Shown here piece after piece: positions 1 to 7,957 of a DNA stretch of 37,308 nucleotides; the first letter of the stretch is position 1, and each line of letters opens with the position of its first letter. The notes under the pieces were generated by a model. It was not told the DNA's origin, did not search any database, and saw nothing but the letters and a program-made list of their open reading frames with translations. The translations under genes and the position numbers were made by a program. The DNA comes from Candidatus Duberdicusella sinuisediminis (lineage in GTDB: Bacteria; Omnitrophota; Gorgyraeia; Duberdicusellales; Duberdicusellaceae): positions 1 through 37,308 of the forward strand of contig QNCG01000004.1 in assembly GCA_003644445.1 (NCBI GenBank), written 5' to 3'.

Positions 1-2
1 AA

Positions 3-509
3 TTTTCTTCTTCTTTCAAAAAAGGTAAAGTTAATAAAATTTTATCTATAGTTTTCTTAGGGTCAAAGAATATCTTAGCCTTATCTCAATTAGCCCAGAA
101 AGAAAATATTCCCTTAGTTGTATTTATAGATAAAGAGAGTGTAGAGAATAACCGGAAGAGTTTAAGCTATGAATTAGGAGAACCACTCTTAGAAATTGGT
201 CTTTTATCTAAAAAAAATTTAGGAGAGCTTTCTACTTTCCAGATACAGAAAGAAATTTCCCTCTACAAGAGATTTATAGAAGAGTTCTTAGACAAAAAAG
301 TTAAATATATTGCTTTTAACCTGGGCAAACCCAAAAAAGAAATTCTGAAAGCAATAGAAAGTAATGGGTATTTATGTGGATTAAGTTTAGATAAGTCTTT
401 AGGAGGAAGTGTCTTTTCTTTAAGGCCTATAAGAGTAAGTTTTACTGATACAGAAGAAGTTTTAAAAAAGAAACTTTCTGGTTTCTATTATCTTTTTAAA
501 AGAAAATGA
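3..509 (+). CDS. Polysaccharide-deacetylase-like protein, C-terminal part (5' end outside window)
   Basis: An open frame enters from the left edge and ends at TGA 507-509; 168 codons are visible and it is not in the ORF track. The pattern resembles the second half of a NodB-type deacetylase domain: 'ENIPLVVFID' like the segment following the first metal motif, then an amphipathic helix, 'IAFNLGKPKKEILKAIESNG' like the 'fayPyG...n..v...l...Gy' segment, and 'LRPIRVSF' like the terminal 'lpRi.V'. The histidine pair expected after 'EIG' is absent (the sequence reads LLSKKNL), so this copy may be catalytically inactive. It overlaps the next gene by ATGA, so the two are probably translationally coupled within one envelope-polysaccharide operon. 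The family call is by eye and moderate. Confidence 0.5.
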   Translation, partial: FSSSFKKGKVNKILSIVFLGSKNILALSQLAQKENIPLVVFIDKESVENNRKSLSYELGEPLLEIGLLSKKNLGELSTFQIQKEISLYKRFIEEFLDKKVKYIAFNLGKPKKEILKAIESNGYLCGLSLDKSLGGSVFSLRPIRVSFTDTEEVLKKKLSGFYYLFKRK

Positions 510-1504
510 AGAGAGTTCTTTTAATTATGCCTAACTGGATAGGAGATTCTCTTTTGGCTTCTCCTTCTTTAAGGGCGGTTAAGGAGAGTGGTAAGGAATT
601 TTTAGCTATCTTGGCTGAAGAAAGAGTCAAAGAGGTTTTTCACAATAACCCCTTCTTAGATGAACTTATAACCTTTAAAGATAGAAGATTTTTTAGGCCC
701 AAAGTTTTAAAAACCCTTATTTTGAGAATTTCTTTGTTAAAGATTGATACAGCAATTTTATTTAAACCTTCTTTTACTAAGTCTCTAATCTGTAAGCTTT
801 CGGGGATAAAAGAGATAATCGGCTATAAGAGCAAAAAGGTTAGTTTTATAAACAGAAAAGTTCCCTCTCCTTCAGGAAATATCCACAAGATGGACTACTA
901 CTTAAATATCTTGGAAGCCATAGGTATAAAAACTAAGAAAACTCCGGAGTTCTTTATAAAGGAGGAATATTTGCAAAAAGCTAAGAAAATCTTAGAAGGG
1001 GTTTCTCCGGAGAGAAAAAAAATAGTTATTCATCCTAAGGCTAACTGGTCCCTGAAGATGTGGCCTAAGAAATATTTTGCTGAACTCGCGGATAGGTTAA
1101 TAGAGGAGCTAAATAGCGAAGTCTTAATAACCGGTTCAGCTGAAGATGAGGATTTAGCCCTTAGTATTTATAGACTGATGAGAAATACCCCCCATATTTT
1201 AGCCGGTAAGACTAGTTTAGGAGAATTAGCTGGTTTATTAAAATTAGTAGATTTATTTATTTCTGCTGATACGGGGATAATGCACTTAGCCGCTGGCTTA
1301 AAAGTTCCTCTTATAGCTTTATTTGGGCCTACCCATCCTTCAATTAGTGGGCCCCGGGGAGAAGGATTTATTGAAGTGATTCATAAAGAAAAAGAGTGTT
1401 CTCTTCCTTGCTATAACCTTAAATGTAAAGATAACCTTTGTATGAAAAAGATAACTCCCCAGGAAGTTTTGGAGAAAGTTAAGAATTTTTTCACTACAAA
1501 GTAA
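506..1504 (+). CDS. waaF: ADP-heptose:LPS heptosyltransferase, GT9 family (WaaF-like)
   Basis: A 332-aa GT-B glycosyltransferase of family 9, expected to transfer heptose from ADP-heptose to the LPS inner core on the cytoplasmic side. The N-terminus 'VLLIMPNWIGDSLLASPSLRAV' (res 4-25) is the typical WaaF opening. 'FISADTGIMHLAAGLKVPLIALFGPTHP' near res 252-279 is the donor-binding region of the C-terminal Rossmann domain. The C-terminal tail has four cysteines (ECSLPC...KC...LC) before a short helix, a feature shared with the next two genes. ATG overlaps the upstream stop (ATGA). The family is sure; heptosyltransferase II is the best specific guess, because the neighbours include a heptose kinase and Kdo genes. 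Confidence 0.8.
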   Translation: MKRVLLIMPNWIGDSLLASPSLRAVKESGKEFLAILAEERVKEVFHNNPFLDELITFKDRRFFRPKVLKTLILRISLLKIDTAILFKPSFTKSLICKLSGIKEIIGYKSKKVSFINRKVPSPSGNIHKMDYYLNILEAIGIKTKKTPEFFIKEEYLQKAKKILEGVSPERKKIVIHPKANWSLKMWPKKYFAELADRLIEELNSEVLITGSAEDEDLALSIYRLMRNTPHILAGKTSLGELAGLLKLVDLFISADTGIMHLAAGLKVPLIALFGPTHPSISGPRGEGFIEVIHKEKECSLPCYNLKCKDNLCMKKITPQEVLEKVKNFFTTK

Positions 1505-1513
1505 AACTTAGAG

Positions 1514-2443
1514 ATGGTAATAGGAGTTAATTTTCCTACTAATATAGGAGACACAATTCTGGCTTTGCCGGCCTTAGATGCTTTAAAAGAAAATTTTCCT
1601 CAGGCAAAGGTTACAGCTATTGCCTCTCCTAAAACCCGAGATTTATTATTTAGAAATAATTTTATAGACGAAGTTGTATTATTTGATAAGAAGTGGGGCT
1701 GGAGAGAAAAAATGGCTTTTTCTTTCTCATTGAGGAAGAAGTTTGAGTTATTTATAGATTTGAAGAATACTTTTCTCCCCATTGTTTTAGCTCCTAAAAG
1801 GAGGACACCTTTTTTGAGAATTTCTTCTCAAAGCACTCATAAAAAAGATTATTATCTTTCTCTTATTAAAAATTTAACTGAAAGTAGTAATGGCCTTGTG
1901 AAGAGTGAGGTTATTTTAGAGCCTCAGGAAAAAGAAAGATGGGTTAAGCTTTTTTCGGGGAAGGATTATTTATTTATAGCTACTTGTTCAGCTTCTTCTT
2001 TAAAACAGTACCCTTCTTCTTATTTAAAAGAGGTAGTTTATCAATTGAAAAGTAAACTTAAAATAGTCTTGTTAGGGAGAGAAGAAGACAGAAATTGCTA
2101 TAAGGGCCTATTCAGTAAGGATATTATTAATTTAGCAGGCAAGACTAAGATTTGGGAAGTTTTTTTTCTTCTAAAAAATTATGCTAAGATTTTTTTAGGT
2201 GTGGATTCAAGCCTCTTACATATAGCCAGTTACTTAAATATTCCCACAGTAAGTATATTTGGTCCTACTTCTGAAAAATTATACGGACCTTATTCTGAGA
2301 ATTCCTTAATTTTAAAAAGAGAAAATTTGGCTTGCCGTCCTTGTGGTAAAGCCCAATGTAGATTTAAGGCTAAGGAGTGTATGAGGGTGGAACCACAAAA
2401 AATTGTAGAAGCGGTATTAAAAGTTAGTAATGTCCAGCATTAA
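1514..2443 (+). CDS. GT9-family glycosyltransferase (heptosyltransferase-like), second copy
   Basis: A 309-aa GT9 protein. The N-terminal 'VIGVNFPTNIGDTILALPALDALKENF' and C-terminal 'FLGVDSSLLHIASYLNIPTVSIFGPTS' are the two signature regions of the family. The acidic residue in the 'D.G..H' donor motif region is retained as 'VDSSLLH', with Ser in place of the usual Thr/Gly. The C-terminal cysteine cluster 'ACRPCGKAQC....C' is present. It follows the WaaF-like gene after 9 nt with only a weak purine stretch (TTAGAG) as ribosome site, and overlaps the third GT9 gene by 14 nt. It probably adds a core or O-chain sugar; donor and acceptor cannot be told from sequence. Confidence 0.8.
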   Translation: MVIGVNFPTNIGDTILALPALDALKENFPQAKVTAIASPKTRDLLFRNNFIDEVVLFDKKWGWREKMAFSFSLRKKFELFIDLKNTFLPIVLAPKRRTPFLRISSQSTHKKDYYLSLIKNLTESSNGLVKSEVILEPQEKERWVKLFSGKDYLFIATCSASSLKQYPSSYLKEVVYQLKSKLKIVLLGREEDRNCYKGLFSKDIINLAGKTKIWEVFFLLKNYAKIFLGVDSSLLHIASYLNIPTVSIFGPTSEKLYGPYSENSLILKRENLACRPCGKAQCRFKAKECMRVEPQKIVEAVLKVSNVQH

Positions 2444-3479
2444 TCTTCCCAAACCGGAGAAAATTTTAATCGTTCGGACTGATAGAATAGGAGATGTAGT
2501 TTTATCTACGCCGGTTATAAGAAATTTGAGAGAGAATTTTCCTAAAAGTTATATTGCCTTTATGTGTAGACCCTATACTAAAGATATCTTGATAGGTAAT
2601 CCTTACTTGGATGAGGTAATTGTCTATGATAAGTACGGAAAAGATAAAAGCTGGCTTAATTCTATAAGATTTTCTTTCTATTTAAGAAGAAAAAAATTTG
2701 ACTGGGCAATAATTCTTCATCCCACAAACCGAGCTCACTTAATAACTTTCTTTGCCAATATCCCGGTAAGAGTAGGTTGGGATAAGAAGCTGGGTTTTCT
2801 GCTTACTGAGAGAATTCCTCACCAGAAAGATAAGGGAGAGAAGCACGAGTTAGATTATAATTTAGAGCTTTTAAAAATTTTAGGTCTTAAGGTTTACTCT
2901 CGAGAAGTCTTTATTCCCTTATGTAAAGATTCAGAAAAATGGGCAGAAGATTTTTTTAAAAATTATAATTTAGATACTGATAAAGATAAGATTGTAGGAT
3001 TAGGGATTGGAGCGAGTTGTCCTTCTAAGATATGGCCTCCTTCTTATTTTGCTCATTTAGCCAGGCTTTTAAGGGAAGAGTTAGGAGTAAAGATTTTAGT
3101 TATTGCTGAAGAGAGAGAAAGAAACTTAACTGAGGAATTTAAAGAGAATTTTAAAGAGGAATTTATAGACTTGACGGGAAAGTTAGATTTACCCAAAATA
3201 TTTTCTTTATTCCGAAGGCTTTCTCTATTTATAGGAAATGATTCGGGGTTAATCCATATAGGCTGGGGTTTAGGCGTAGGAGTTATTTCTATTTTTGGCA
3301 GGAATGATGCTGGCCTCTCTCCTCAAAGGTGGAAGCCTTTAGGCAGTAATTCTTACTATTTTCATAAAGATTTAGGGTGTAACCCTTGCTTAGCCCATAA
3401 TTGCAAGAAAGATTTTTTGTGTTTAAAGAAAATTTATCCTGAGGAGGTTTTCTCCCTGGCTAAGAAATTGATTTGCTAA
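2430..3479 (+). CDS. GT9-family glycosyltransferase (heptosyltransferase-like), third copy
   Basis: A 349-aa GT9 protein. 'ILIVRTDRIGDVVLSTPVIRNLRENFP' at the N-terminus is a textbook family opening (the Asp of RIGD is conserved). 'LFIGNDSGLIHIGWGLGVGVISIFGRND' forms the donor site. The cysteine-rich tail 'GCNPCLAHNC....C' matches the preceding two genes, so all three probably arose by duplication. The start overlaps the previous gene by 14 nt and has no clear Shine-Dalgarno, so translation is probably by reinitiation. Likely a core-oligosaccharide transferase working in series with its neighbours; the exact linkage is unknown. Confidence 0.82.
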   Translation: MSSINLPKPEKILIVRTDRIGDVVLSTPVIRNLRENFPKSYIAFMCRPYTKDILIGNPYLDEVIVYDKYGKDKSWLNSIRFSFYLRRKKFDWAIILHPTNRAHLITFFANIPVRVGWDKKLGFLLTERIPHQKDKGEKHELDYNLELLKILGLKVYSREVFIPLCKDSEKWAEDFFKNYNLDTDKDKIVGLGIGASCPSKIWPPSYFAHLARLLREELGVKILVIAEERERNLTEEFKENFKEEFIDLTGKLDLPKIFSLFRRLSLFIGNDSGLIHIGWGLGVGVISIFGRNDAGLSPQRWKPLGSNSYYFHKDLGCNPCLAHNCKKDFLCLKKIYPEEVFSLAKKLIC

Positions 3480-3501
3480 CTCCTTATTTATATGATAAAA
3501 T
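3468..3501 (+). promoter_or_regulatory. Promoter(s) before the DHS-like gene, near-leaderless
   Basis: TTGATT (3468-3473), 17-nt spacer, TATGAT (3491-3496). A second overlapping reading is TTGCTA (3473-3478), 17 nt, TAAAAT (3496-3501). The ATG at 3511 lies 9-14 nt after the -10 box and has no Shine-Dalgarno (upstream is ATCACTTTTTA), so the message would have a leader of only a few nt. Seen by eye; activity not shown. Confidence 0.55.
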
Positions 3502-3510
3502 CACTTTTTA

Positions 3511-4413
3511 ATGAAGCCCAAATTATATCCCCTTAACAAGAGAAAGAGTAAAGTAAATATTAAGCAATTTGCTAAATTGGCAAAGATTAAGGATTTTTCT
3601 TGCTTCCTTAATAGTGTTCCTGATATTTTAGCTGGCCAGAACTTAAAACTTCTTGTAAAAAGAATTAAAGAGGCTCAGAAAAAAAGAAAAACAATAATTT
3701 TTACTTATGGTGCTCACTTTATTAAATGCGGGCTTTCACCTCTATTAATAGACCTGATAAAGAGAGGGTTTGTAAGTTGTTTGGCTACTAATGGAGCAGG
3801 GATTATCCATGATTTTGAGATAGCTTTTTGCGGAAAGACCTCTGAAGATGTTGCTGAGAATCTTAAAAAAGGTATGTTTGGTATGGCTGAAGAAACCGGG
3901 TTTTTTATTAACCAGGCTTGCCAGATAGCTTATCAGAATAATTTAGGTTTGGGCAGAGCTTTAGGAGAGTTAATTAGTAAAGAAAGACTTAAATACCGAA
4001 ATTTAAGCCCGGTATACTGGGCTTATAAGAAGAAAATACCTTTTTGTGTCTTTGTGGGGATTGGCACAGATATTACCCACCAGCATCCTCAGGCTGAGGG
4101 GGCAAGTATAGGAGCGAGCTCTTTTAAAGATTTCCATAAGTTTAAAGAAGTAGTAGCTACCTTGGAAGGAGGAGCCATAATAAATTTTGGTTCAGCAGTT
4201 ATAATCCCTGAAGTTTTTCTTAAGGCTTTAAATTTAGCCCGGAATTTAGGGTTTAAGGTTAGGAATTTTACTACAGTTAACTTTGATACTTATACTATGT
4301 ATAGAGCTTATCAGAATATAGTTAATCGGCCTACCGGAGGAAAAGGTTTCTATTTTATTGGCCATCACGAGATAATGTTCCCTCTACTTTATCAATTACT
4401 TATAAGTAGTTAA
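3511..4413 (+). CDS. Deoxyhypusine-synthase-like protein of unknown function
   Basis: A 300-aa protein with deoxyhypusine synthase (DHS) family features: 'TNGAGIIHDFEIAFCGKTSEDV' (93-114) like the NAD-site region 'tGa.i.hDl', 'SPVYWAYKKKIPFCVFVGIGTD' (166-187) like 'dS.yyWAYkNnIPvF.PaltD', and 'FPLLYQLL' (290-297) like the C-terminal end. Where DHS carries the substrate lysine in 'EAvSWGKi', this protein reads 'RAYQNIVNRP', and the 'GGGvvKHh' segment reads 'NFGSAVIIPEV'. It is therefore unlikely to make deoxyhypusine, and bacteria lack eIF5A anyway. It sits between GT9 genes and the heptose kinase, and I recall DHS-like genes in LPS loci of other diderms. An NAD-using role in envelope sugar or polyamine chemistry is a guess. 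Confidence 0.65.
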   Translation: MKPKLYPLNKRKSKVNIKQFAKLAKIKDFSCFLNSVPDILAGQNLKLLVKRIKEAQKKRKTIIFTYGAHFIKCGLSPLLIDLIKRGFVSCLATNGAGIIHDFEIAFCGKTSEDVAENLKKGMFGMAEETGFFINQACQIAYQNNLGLGRALGELISKERLKYRNLSPVYWAYKKKIPFCVFVGIGTDITHQHPQAEGASIGASSFKDFHKFKEVVATLEGGAIINFGSAVIIPEVFLKALNLARNLGFKVRNFTTVNFDTYTMYRAYQNIVNRPTGGKGFYFIGHHEIMFPLLYQLLISS

Positions 4414-4425
4414 AATATTTTTTAG

Positions 4426-5445
4426 ATGAGAAAGCATTTAAATAAAGAAAGACTCCTAAACTTGATAGCTAAGTTTAAAAAAGCCAAACCCTTAGTCATA
4501 GGAGATATAATCTTAGACCATTATATCTGGGGCAGAGCAGAAAGGCTTTCACCAGAAGCTCCTGTTCCGGTAGTCTGGGCTAATCGGGAGAATTATCTTT
4601 TAGGAGGAGCTGGTAATGTAGCTTATAATCTTTCTTCTCTGGGAGCAAAAGCGAGTTTGGCTGGAGTAATAGGAAAGGATTTCTATGGAAGCCAACTTTT
4701 AACTCTTCTTAGGAAAGAGAAAATAAAAAGTGAATCCGTATTTGTTAGTAAAGATAGGCCTACTACTTTAAAGAGCCGGGTTATTGCCCAGCATCAGCAG
4801 GTGGTAAGAATAGACTGGGAGAGCCCTGAAGAAATTTCTTTAAATGTGAGCCGAAAGATAATAAACTTTGTAAAAAAGAATATTGATAATTTTTCCTCTA
4901 TAATCATAGAAGATTACGCTAAAGGGGTGATAAACCCTTATCTTTTAGGAGAGATAGTCTCTTTAGCCAAGAAGAAGAAAAAAATTATTACTGTTGACCC
5001 TAAAGAAGAGCATTTTGATTATTATCAAGAAGTTACTGCCCTTACTCCTAACCTGAAAGAAGCCCAATACGGAGCAAATTTTAAAGTTAAGAAGAAAGAA
5101 GACTTAAATCTTTTAGGAAATATCTTGAGAGAGAAGTTGAACCCTGAGGCTTTATTAATTACCTTAGGAGAGGAAGGGATGAGAATTTTTCTCAGGGAAG
5201 GTGGGGCCTTCCATTTTCCTACTTACGCCTTAGAAGTTTTTGATGTCTCGGGAGCCGGAGACACAGTTATTGCTGTGTTTACTCTGGCTTTGTCCGTGGG
5301 AGCCTCTTTTTTAGAAGCAGGGTTTTTGGCCAATCTTTCAGCCGGGATTGTAGTGGGTAAGTTAGGAGTAGCCGGGGTTTTTGCCTCAGAACTTATTCAG
5401 CGACTCAATAGTTTTCCTAAGGCTAATATTCAGAAGATAGCGTAA
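4426..5445 (+). CDS. rfaE1: D-glycero-beta-D-manno-heptose-7-phosphate kinase (HldE kinase domain only)
   Basis: A PfkB-family kinase of 339 aa that would phosphorylate heptose 7-phosphate at C1 on the route to ADP-heptose. 'PLVIGDIILDHYIWGRAERLSPEAPVPVV' (22-50) is the HldE signature, 'GGAGNVAYNLSSLG' (60-73) follows, and 'FDVSGAGDTV' near 271-280 holds the catalytic Asp of the PfkB anion-hole motif. The length equals the kinase domain alone; the C-terminal cytidylyltransferase-like domain of fused HldE is missing, so the adenylyltransferase must be encoded elsewhere. It is 12 nt after the DHS-like gene. A TAAAAT box lies 9 nt before the ATG, but its -35 (TTTATC) is weak. Confidence 0.85.
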   Translation: MRKHLNKERLLNLIAKFKKAKPLVIGDIILDHYIWGRAERLSPEAPVPVVWANRENYLLGGAGNVAYNLSSLGAKASLAGVIGKDFYGSQLLTLLRKEKIKSESVFVSKDRPTTLKSRVIAQHQQVVRIDWESPEEISLNVSRKIINFVKKNIDNFSSIIIEDYAKGVINPYLLGEIVSLAKKKKKIITVDPKEEHFDYYQEVTALTPNLKEAQYGANFKVKKKEDLNLLGNILREKLNPEALLITLGEEGMRIFLREGGAFHFPTYALEVFDVSGAGDTVIAVFTLALSVGASFLEAGFLANLSAGIVVGKLGVAGVFASELIQRLNSFPKANIQKIA

Positions 5446-5455
5446 ATTTAATAAA

Positions 5456-6193
5456 ATGGAAGTATTAGGAGTTATTCCGGCAAGACTTTCTTCTCAGAGG
5501 TTGCCCGGTAAGCTTTTAAGGAAGGTTTTAGGAAAGACTATCTTAGAGTGGACCTGGTCTCAGGCTAAAAAAGCTAAAAACTTAGAAGACTTAATAATTG
5601 CTGTTGATTGTGAAGAATTAAAAAAGGAAGCTGAAAATTTTGGAGCAAAAGTTGTATTGACTTCACCTGAACATTCTTCGGGTACAGAAAGGATTTGTGA
5701 GGCAGTATCATCTATAGATACCCGGATTGTAGTAAATATCCAGGCTGACGAGCCTTTAATTCATCCTTCAGTTATTGATTCTTTAGTAGAGACTATGCTT
5801 TCTGACGAGGAGCTGACTATGGCTACTCCTATAAAGGAGATTGAAGACGAAGAAGAGTTAGCTGACTCCAATATAGTGAAAGTAGTAATAGATAAAGATA
5901 ATTTTGCTTTATATTTTTCCCGGACAGTCATTCCTTTTTTAAGGGATAGAGACTCCAAACCCACTTATTTTAAGCATTTAGGAATCTACGCTTACACTAA
6001 AGATTTTCTCTATGTATTTAAGAATTTACCCCCTTCTTCATTAGAAAAGGCAGAAAAACTTGAACAGCTGAGAGTTTTAGAGGCCGGATTTAAGATTAAG
6101 ACAGTAATTACTAATTTTGATTCTTACGGAGTAGATACCGAAGAAGATTTAGAGAAAGTAGAAAGAGTTTTAATTGAAAAAGGCTATGCTTAA
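5456..6193 (+). CDS. kdsB: 3-deoxy-manno-octulosonate cytidylyltransferase (CMP-Kdo synthetase)
   Basis: A 245-aa nucleotidyltransferase that activates Kdo with CTP to give CMP-Kdo, the last soluble step before transfer to lipid A. 'GVIPARLSSQRLPGKLL' (5-21) is the CTP-binding opening, 'VVNIQADEPLI' near 93-103 gives the Mg-binding Asp, and 'KHLGIYAYTKDFL' and 'EKLEQLRVLEAG' near 174-207 are specific to KdsB. Full family length. First of four consecutive Kdo genes; the 3' end overlaps kdsA. Confidence 0.95.
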   Translation: MEVLGVIPARLSSQRLPGKLLRKVLGKTILEWTWSQAKKAKNLEDLIIAVDCEELKKEAENFGAKVVLTSPEHSSGTERICEAVSSIDTRIVVNIQADEPLIHPSVIDSLVETMLSDEELTMATPIKEIEDEEELADSNIVKVVIDKDNFALYFSRTVIPFLRDRDSKPTYFKHLGIYAYTKDFLYVFKNLPPSSLEKAEKLEQLRVLEAGFKIKTVITNFDSYGVDTEEDLEKVERVLIEKGYA

Positions 6194-6977
6194 AAAAGAA
6201 CAAAAGTTTATCTTAATTGCTGGGCCTTGTGTAATAGAAGATGAGAGGTTAACTTTTAAGATTGCCCAACAACTTAAAGAGATTGCGGCTAATTTTCCTT
6301 TACATTTTATATTCAAAGCCAGTTTTGATAAAGCTAATAGAACAAGACTTAATTCTTTCCGTGGCCCAGGTTTAGACAAAGGACTAACTATTCTTAAAAA
6401 GATAAAAGATAGACTAAAGATACCGGTGCTAAGCGATGTGCATTGTGTCAGTCAGATAAAATTAGTAGAGAAAGTTTTAGATGTTATTCAGATACCTGCT
6501 TTTCTCTGTCGGCAGACAGACCTTATCTTGGAAGCTTCCCGCACTAAAAAAACTATAAATATTAAGAAAGGACAGTTCCTTTCCCCTTACGATGTAAAGT
6601 ATATAATAGAGAAAGTTGAATCTACTCATAATAGAAACATTTTGCTTACTGAAAGGGGGACTTTTTTTGGCTACAATAATTTAGTGGTTGATTTCCGCTC
6701 TTTTGGTATTTTAAAGTCTTTTGGGTATCCGGTGATATTTGATGTTACCCATTCTTTACAACGCCCCTCATCTAATCGGGGGGTTTCTGGCGGAGAAAGA
6801 AAGTTTGTAGTGCCTTTAGGAAGGGCTGCGGTTTCTTTTGGGGTTGATGGCATTTTTTGTGAAGTTCATCCTCAACCTCAGAAAGCTTTATCCGATAAAT
6901 ACACTTCTATTGATTTTAAGACATTAGAAAAACTCCTTAAAGATATTTTTAAAATAAGAAAGGTTATCAGTGGGTAA
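6186..6977 (+). CDS. kdsA: 3-deoxy-8-phosphooctulonate (Kdo-8-P) synthase
   Basis: Condenses phosphoenolpyruvate with arabinose-5-phosphate to Kdo-8-phosphate. The TIM-barrel signatures are clear: 'LIAGPCVIED' near the start, 'FKASFDKANRTRLNSFRGPGL' around 43-63, 'SDVHCVSQ', and 'FDVTHSLQRPS'. The ORF track starts at a TTG (6174), 20 nt inside kdsB. I prefer ATG 6186, which gives 263 aa and an 8-nt overlap with kdsB; homologs start just before the 'GPC' strand. Metal-dependent and metal-independent KdsA types were not distinguished. Confidence 0.94.
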   Translation: MLKKEQKFILIAGPCVIEDERLTFKIAQQLKEIAANFPLHFIFKASFDKANRTRLNSFRGPGLDKGLTILKKIKDRLKIPVLSDVHCVSQIKLVEKVLDVIQIPAFLCRQTDLILEASRTKKTINIKKGQFLSPYDVKYIIEKVESTHNRNILLTERGTFFGYNNLVVDFRSFGILKSFGYPVIFDVTHSLQRPSSNRGVSGGERKFVVPLGRAAVSFGVDGIFCEVHPQPQKALSDKYTSIDFKTLEKLLKDIFKIRKVISG

Positions 6978-7950
6978 TAAAGACAAGAAGATAATAGACT
7001 GGGCAAAAGAGGTTCTTAAGATTGAGGCTGAAGCTATCTTAAGCATTTTAGAAAGATTAAATCAAGAGTTTATCAGAGCTATAGAAATTCTTAAATCTTG
7101 TAAGGGAAAAGTTGTAACTACCGGTATGGGTAAAGCCGGGATAATTGCTCAAAAGTTTTCCGCTACTCTTTCTTCAACCGGAACTACTTCTATCTGGCTG
7201 CATCCTGCTGAAGCAGTTCACGGAGATTTGGGAAGAGTGTTGAAAGAAGATGCAGTGGTTATTTTTTCTTATAGTGGGGAGACTGAAGAGATAAAGGGGC
7301 TTTTGCCTTTTCTCAAAAAAATTGGCTCAAAGATAATCTCTTTTACAGGCAATAAAAACTCCTGTTTAGCTCAATATTCGGATGTAGCCTTAGATGTGAG
7401 GGTAGAGAGGGAGGCTTGTCCTTTGGGGCTTGCTCCCACTACTTCTACCACTGTAATGTTGGCTTTGGCTGATAGTGTGGCTGTAGTCCTTCAGAGGTTA
7501 AAAGGATTTAAGGAGAAAGACTTTGCTTTTTTTCATCCCAAAGGAAGTTTAGGCAGAAAGCTCTTATTGAGAGTGGAAGACTGTATGCGTAAAGGAAAAC
7601 AGAATCCTTTAGTGAGAGAGAATACTCCTGTTTCTAAAGTTTTAGTAGCCATTACTGAGGCTCGGGCTGGAGCAGCTGTAGTTATAGATAAAAATAAAAA
7701 AGTTTTAGGGATTTTTACTGACGGTGATTTGAGAAGGCATTTAGAAAGGGATCCCCATCTTCCTAAAAGGAAGATTCGTCAGGTGATGACTAAGACTCCG
7801 GTAGTAGTCAGTAAAGATATTTTGGCTACTGAAGCTATGAGGATTATGGAGGAGAAAAAGATTGATGAAGTTCCCGTAGTAAATAAAAAGGGAAGGGCCG
7901 TAGGGTTATTAGATGTTCAGGATTTACTGAGAGCAGGAATAGTTTTATAA
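6970..7950 (+). CDS. kdsD: D-arabinose 5-phosphate isomerase (SIS + two CBS domains)
   Basis: A 326-aa protein that converts ribulose-5-phosphate to arabinose-5-phosphate, the sugar input to KdsA. The N-terminal SIS domain shows 'GKVVTTGMGKAGIIAQKFSATLSSTGT' (45-71), 'HPAEAVHGDLGRV', and the sugar-phosphate loop 'FSYSGETEEI'. Two CBS domains follow ('VEDCMRKGKQNPLV...ITEARAGAAVVID' and 'VMTKTPVVVS...MEEKKIDEVPVVN'). Start is GTG, overlapping the kdsA stop by 8 nt. Domain order and length are standard for KdsD/KpsF. Confidence 0.94.
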   Translation: MGNKDKKIIDWAKEVLKIEAEAILSILERLNQEFIRAIEILKSCKGKVVTTGMGKAGIIAQKFSATLSSTGTTSIWLHPAEAVHGDLGRVLKEDAVVIFSYSGETEEIKGLLPFLKKIGSKIISFTGNKNSCLAQYSDVALDVRVEREACPLGLAPTTSTTVMLALADSVAVVLQRLKGFKEKDFAFFHPKGSLGRKLLLRVEDCMRKGKQNPLVRENTPVSKVLVAITEARAGAAVVIDKNKKVLGIFTDGDLRRHLERDPHLPKRKIRQVMTKTPVVVSKDILATEAMRIMEEKKIDEVPVVNKKGRAVGLLDVQDLLRAGIVL

Positions 7951-7951
7951 T
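7923..7951 (+). promoter_or_regulatory. Promoter inside kdsD 3' end, driving kdsC (leaderless geometry)
   Basis: TTTACT (7923-7928), 17-nt spacer, TATAAT (7946-7951), lying over the last codons of kdsD. The kdsC ATG is at 7958, only 6 nt after the -10 box, so transcription would start at or next to the A of the ATG. There is no Shine-Dalgarno (TCAAAAAATG). The coding overlap makes chance conservation possible. Confidence 0.5.
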
Positions 7952-7957
7952 CAAAAA

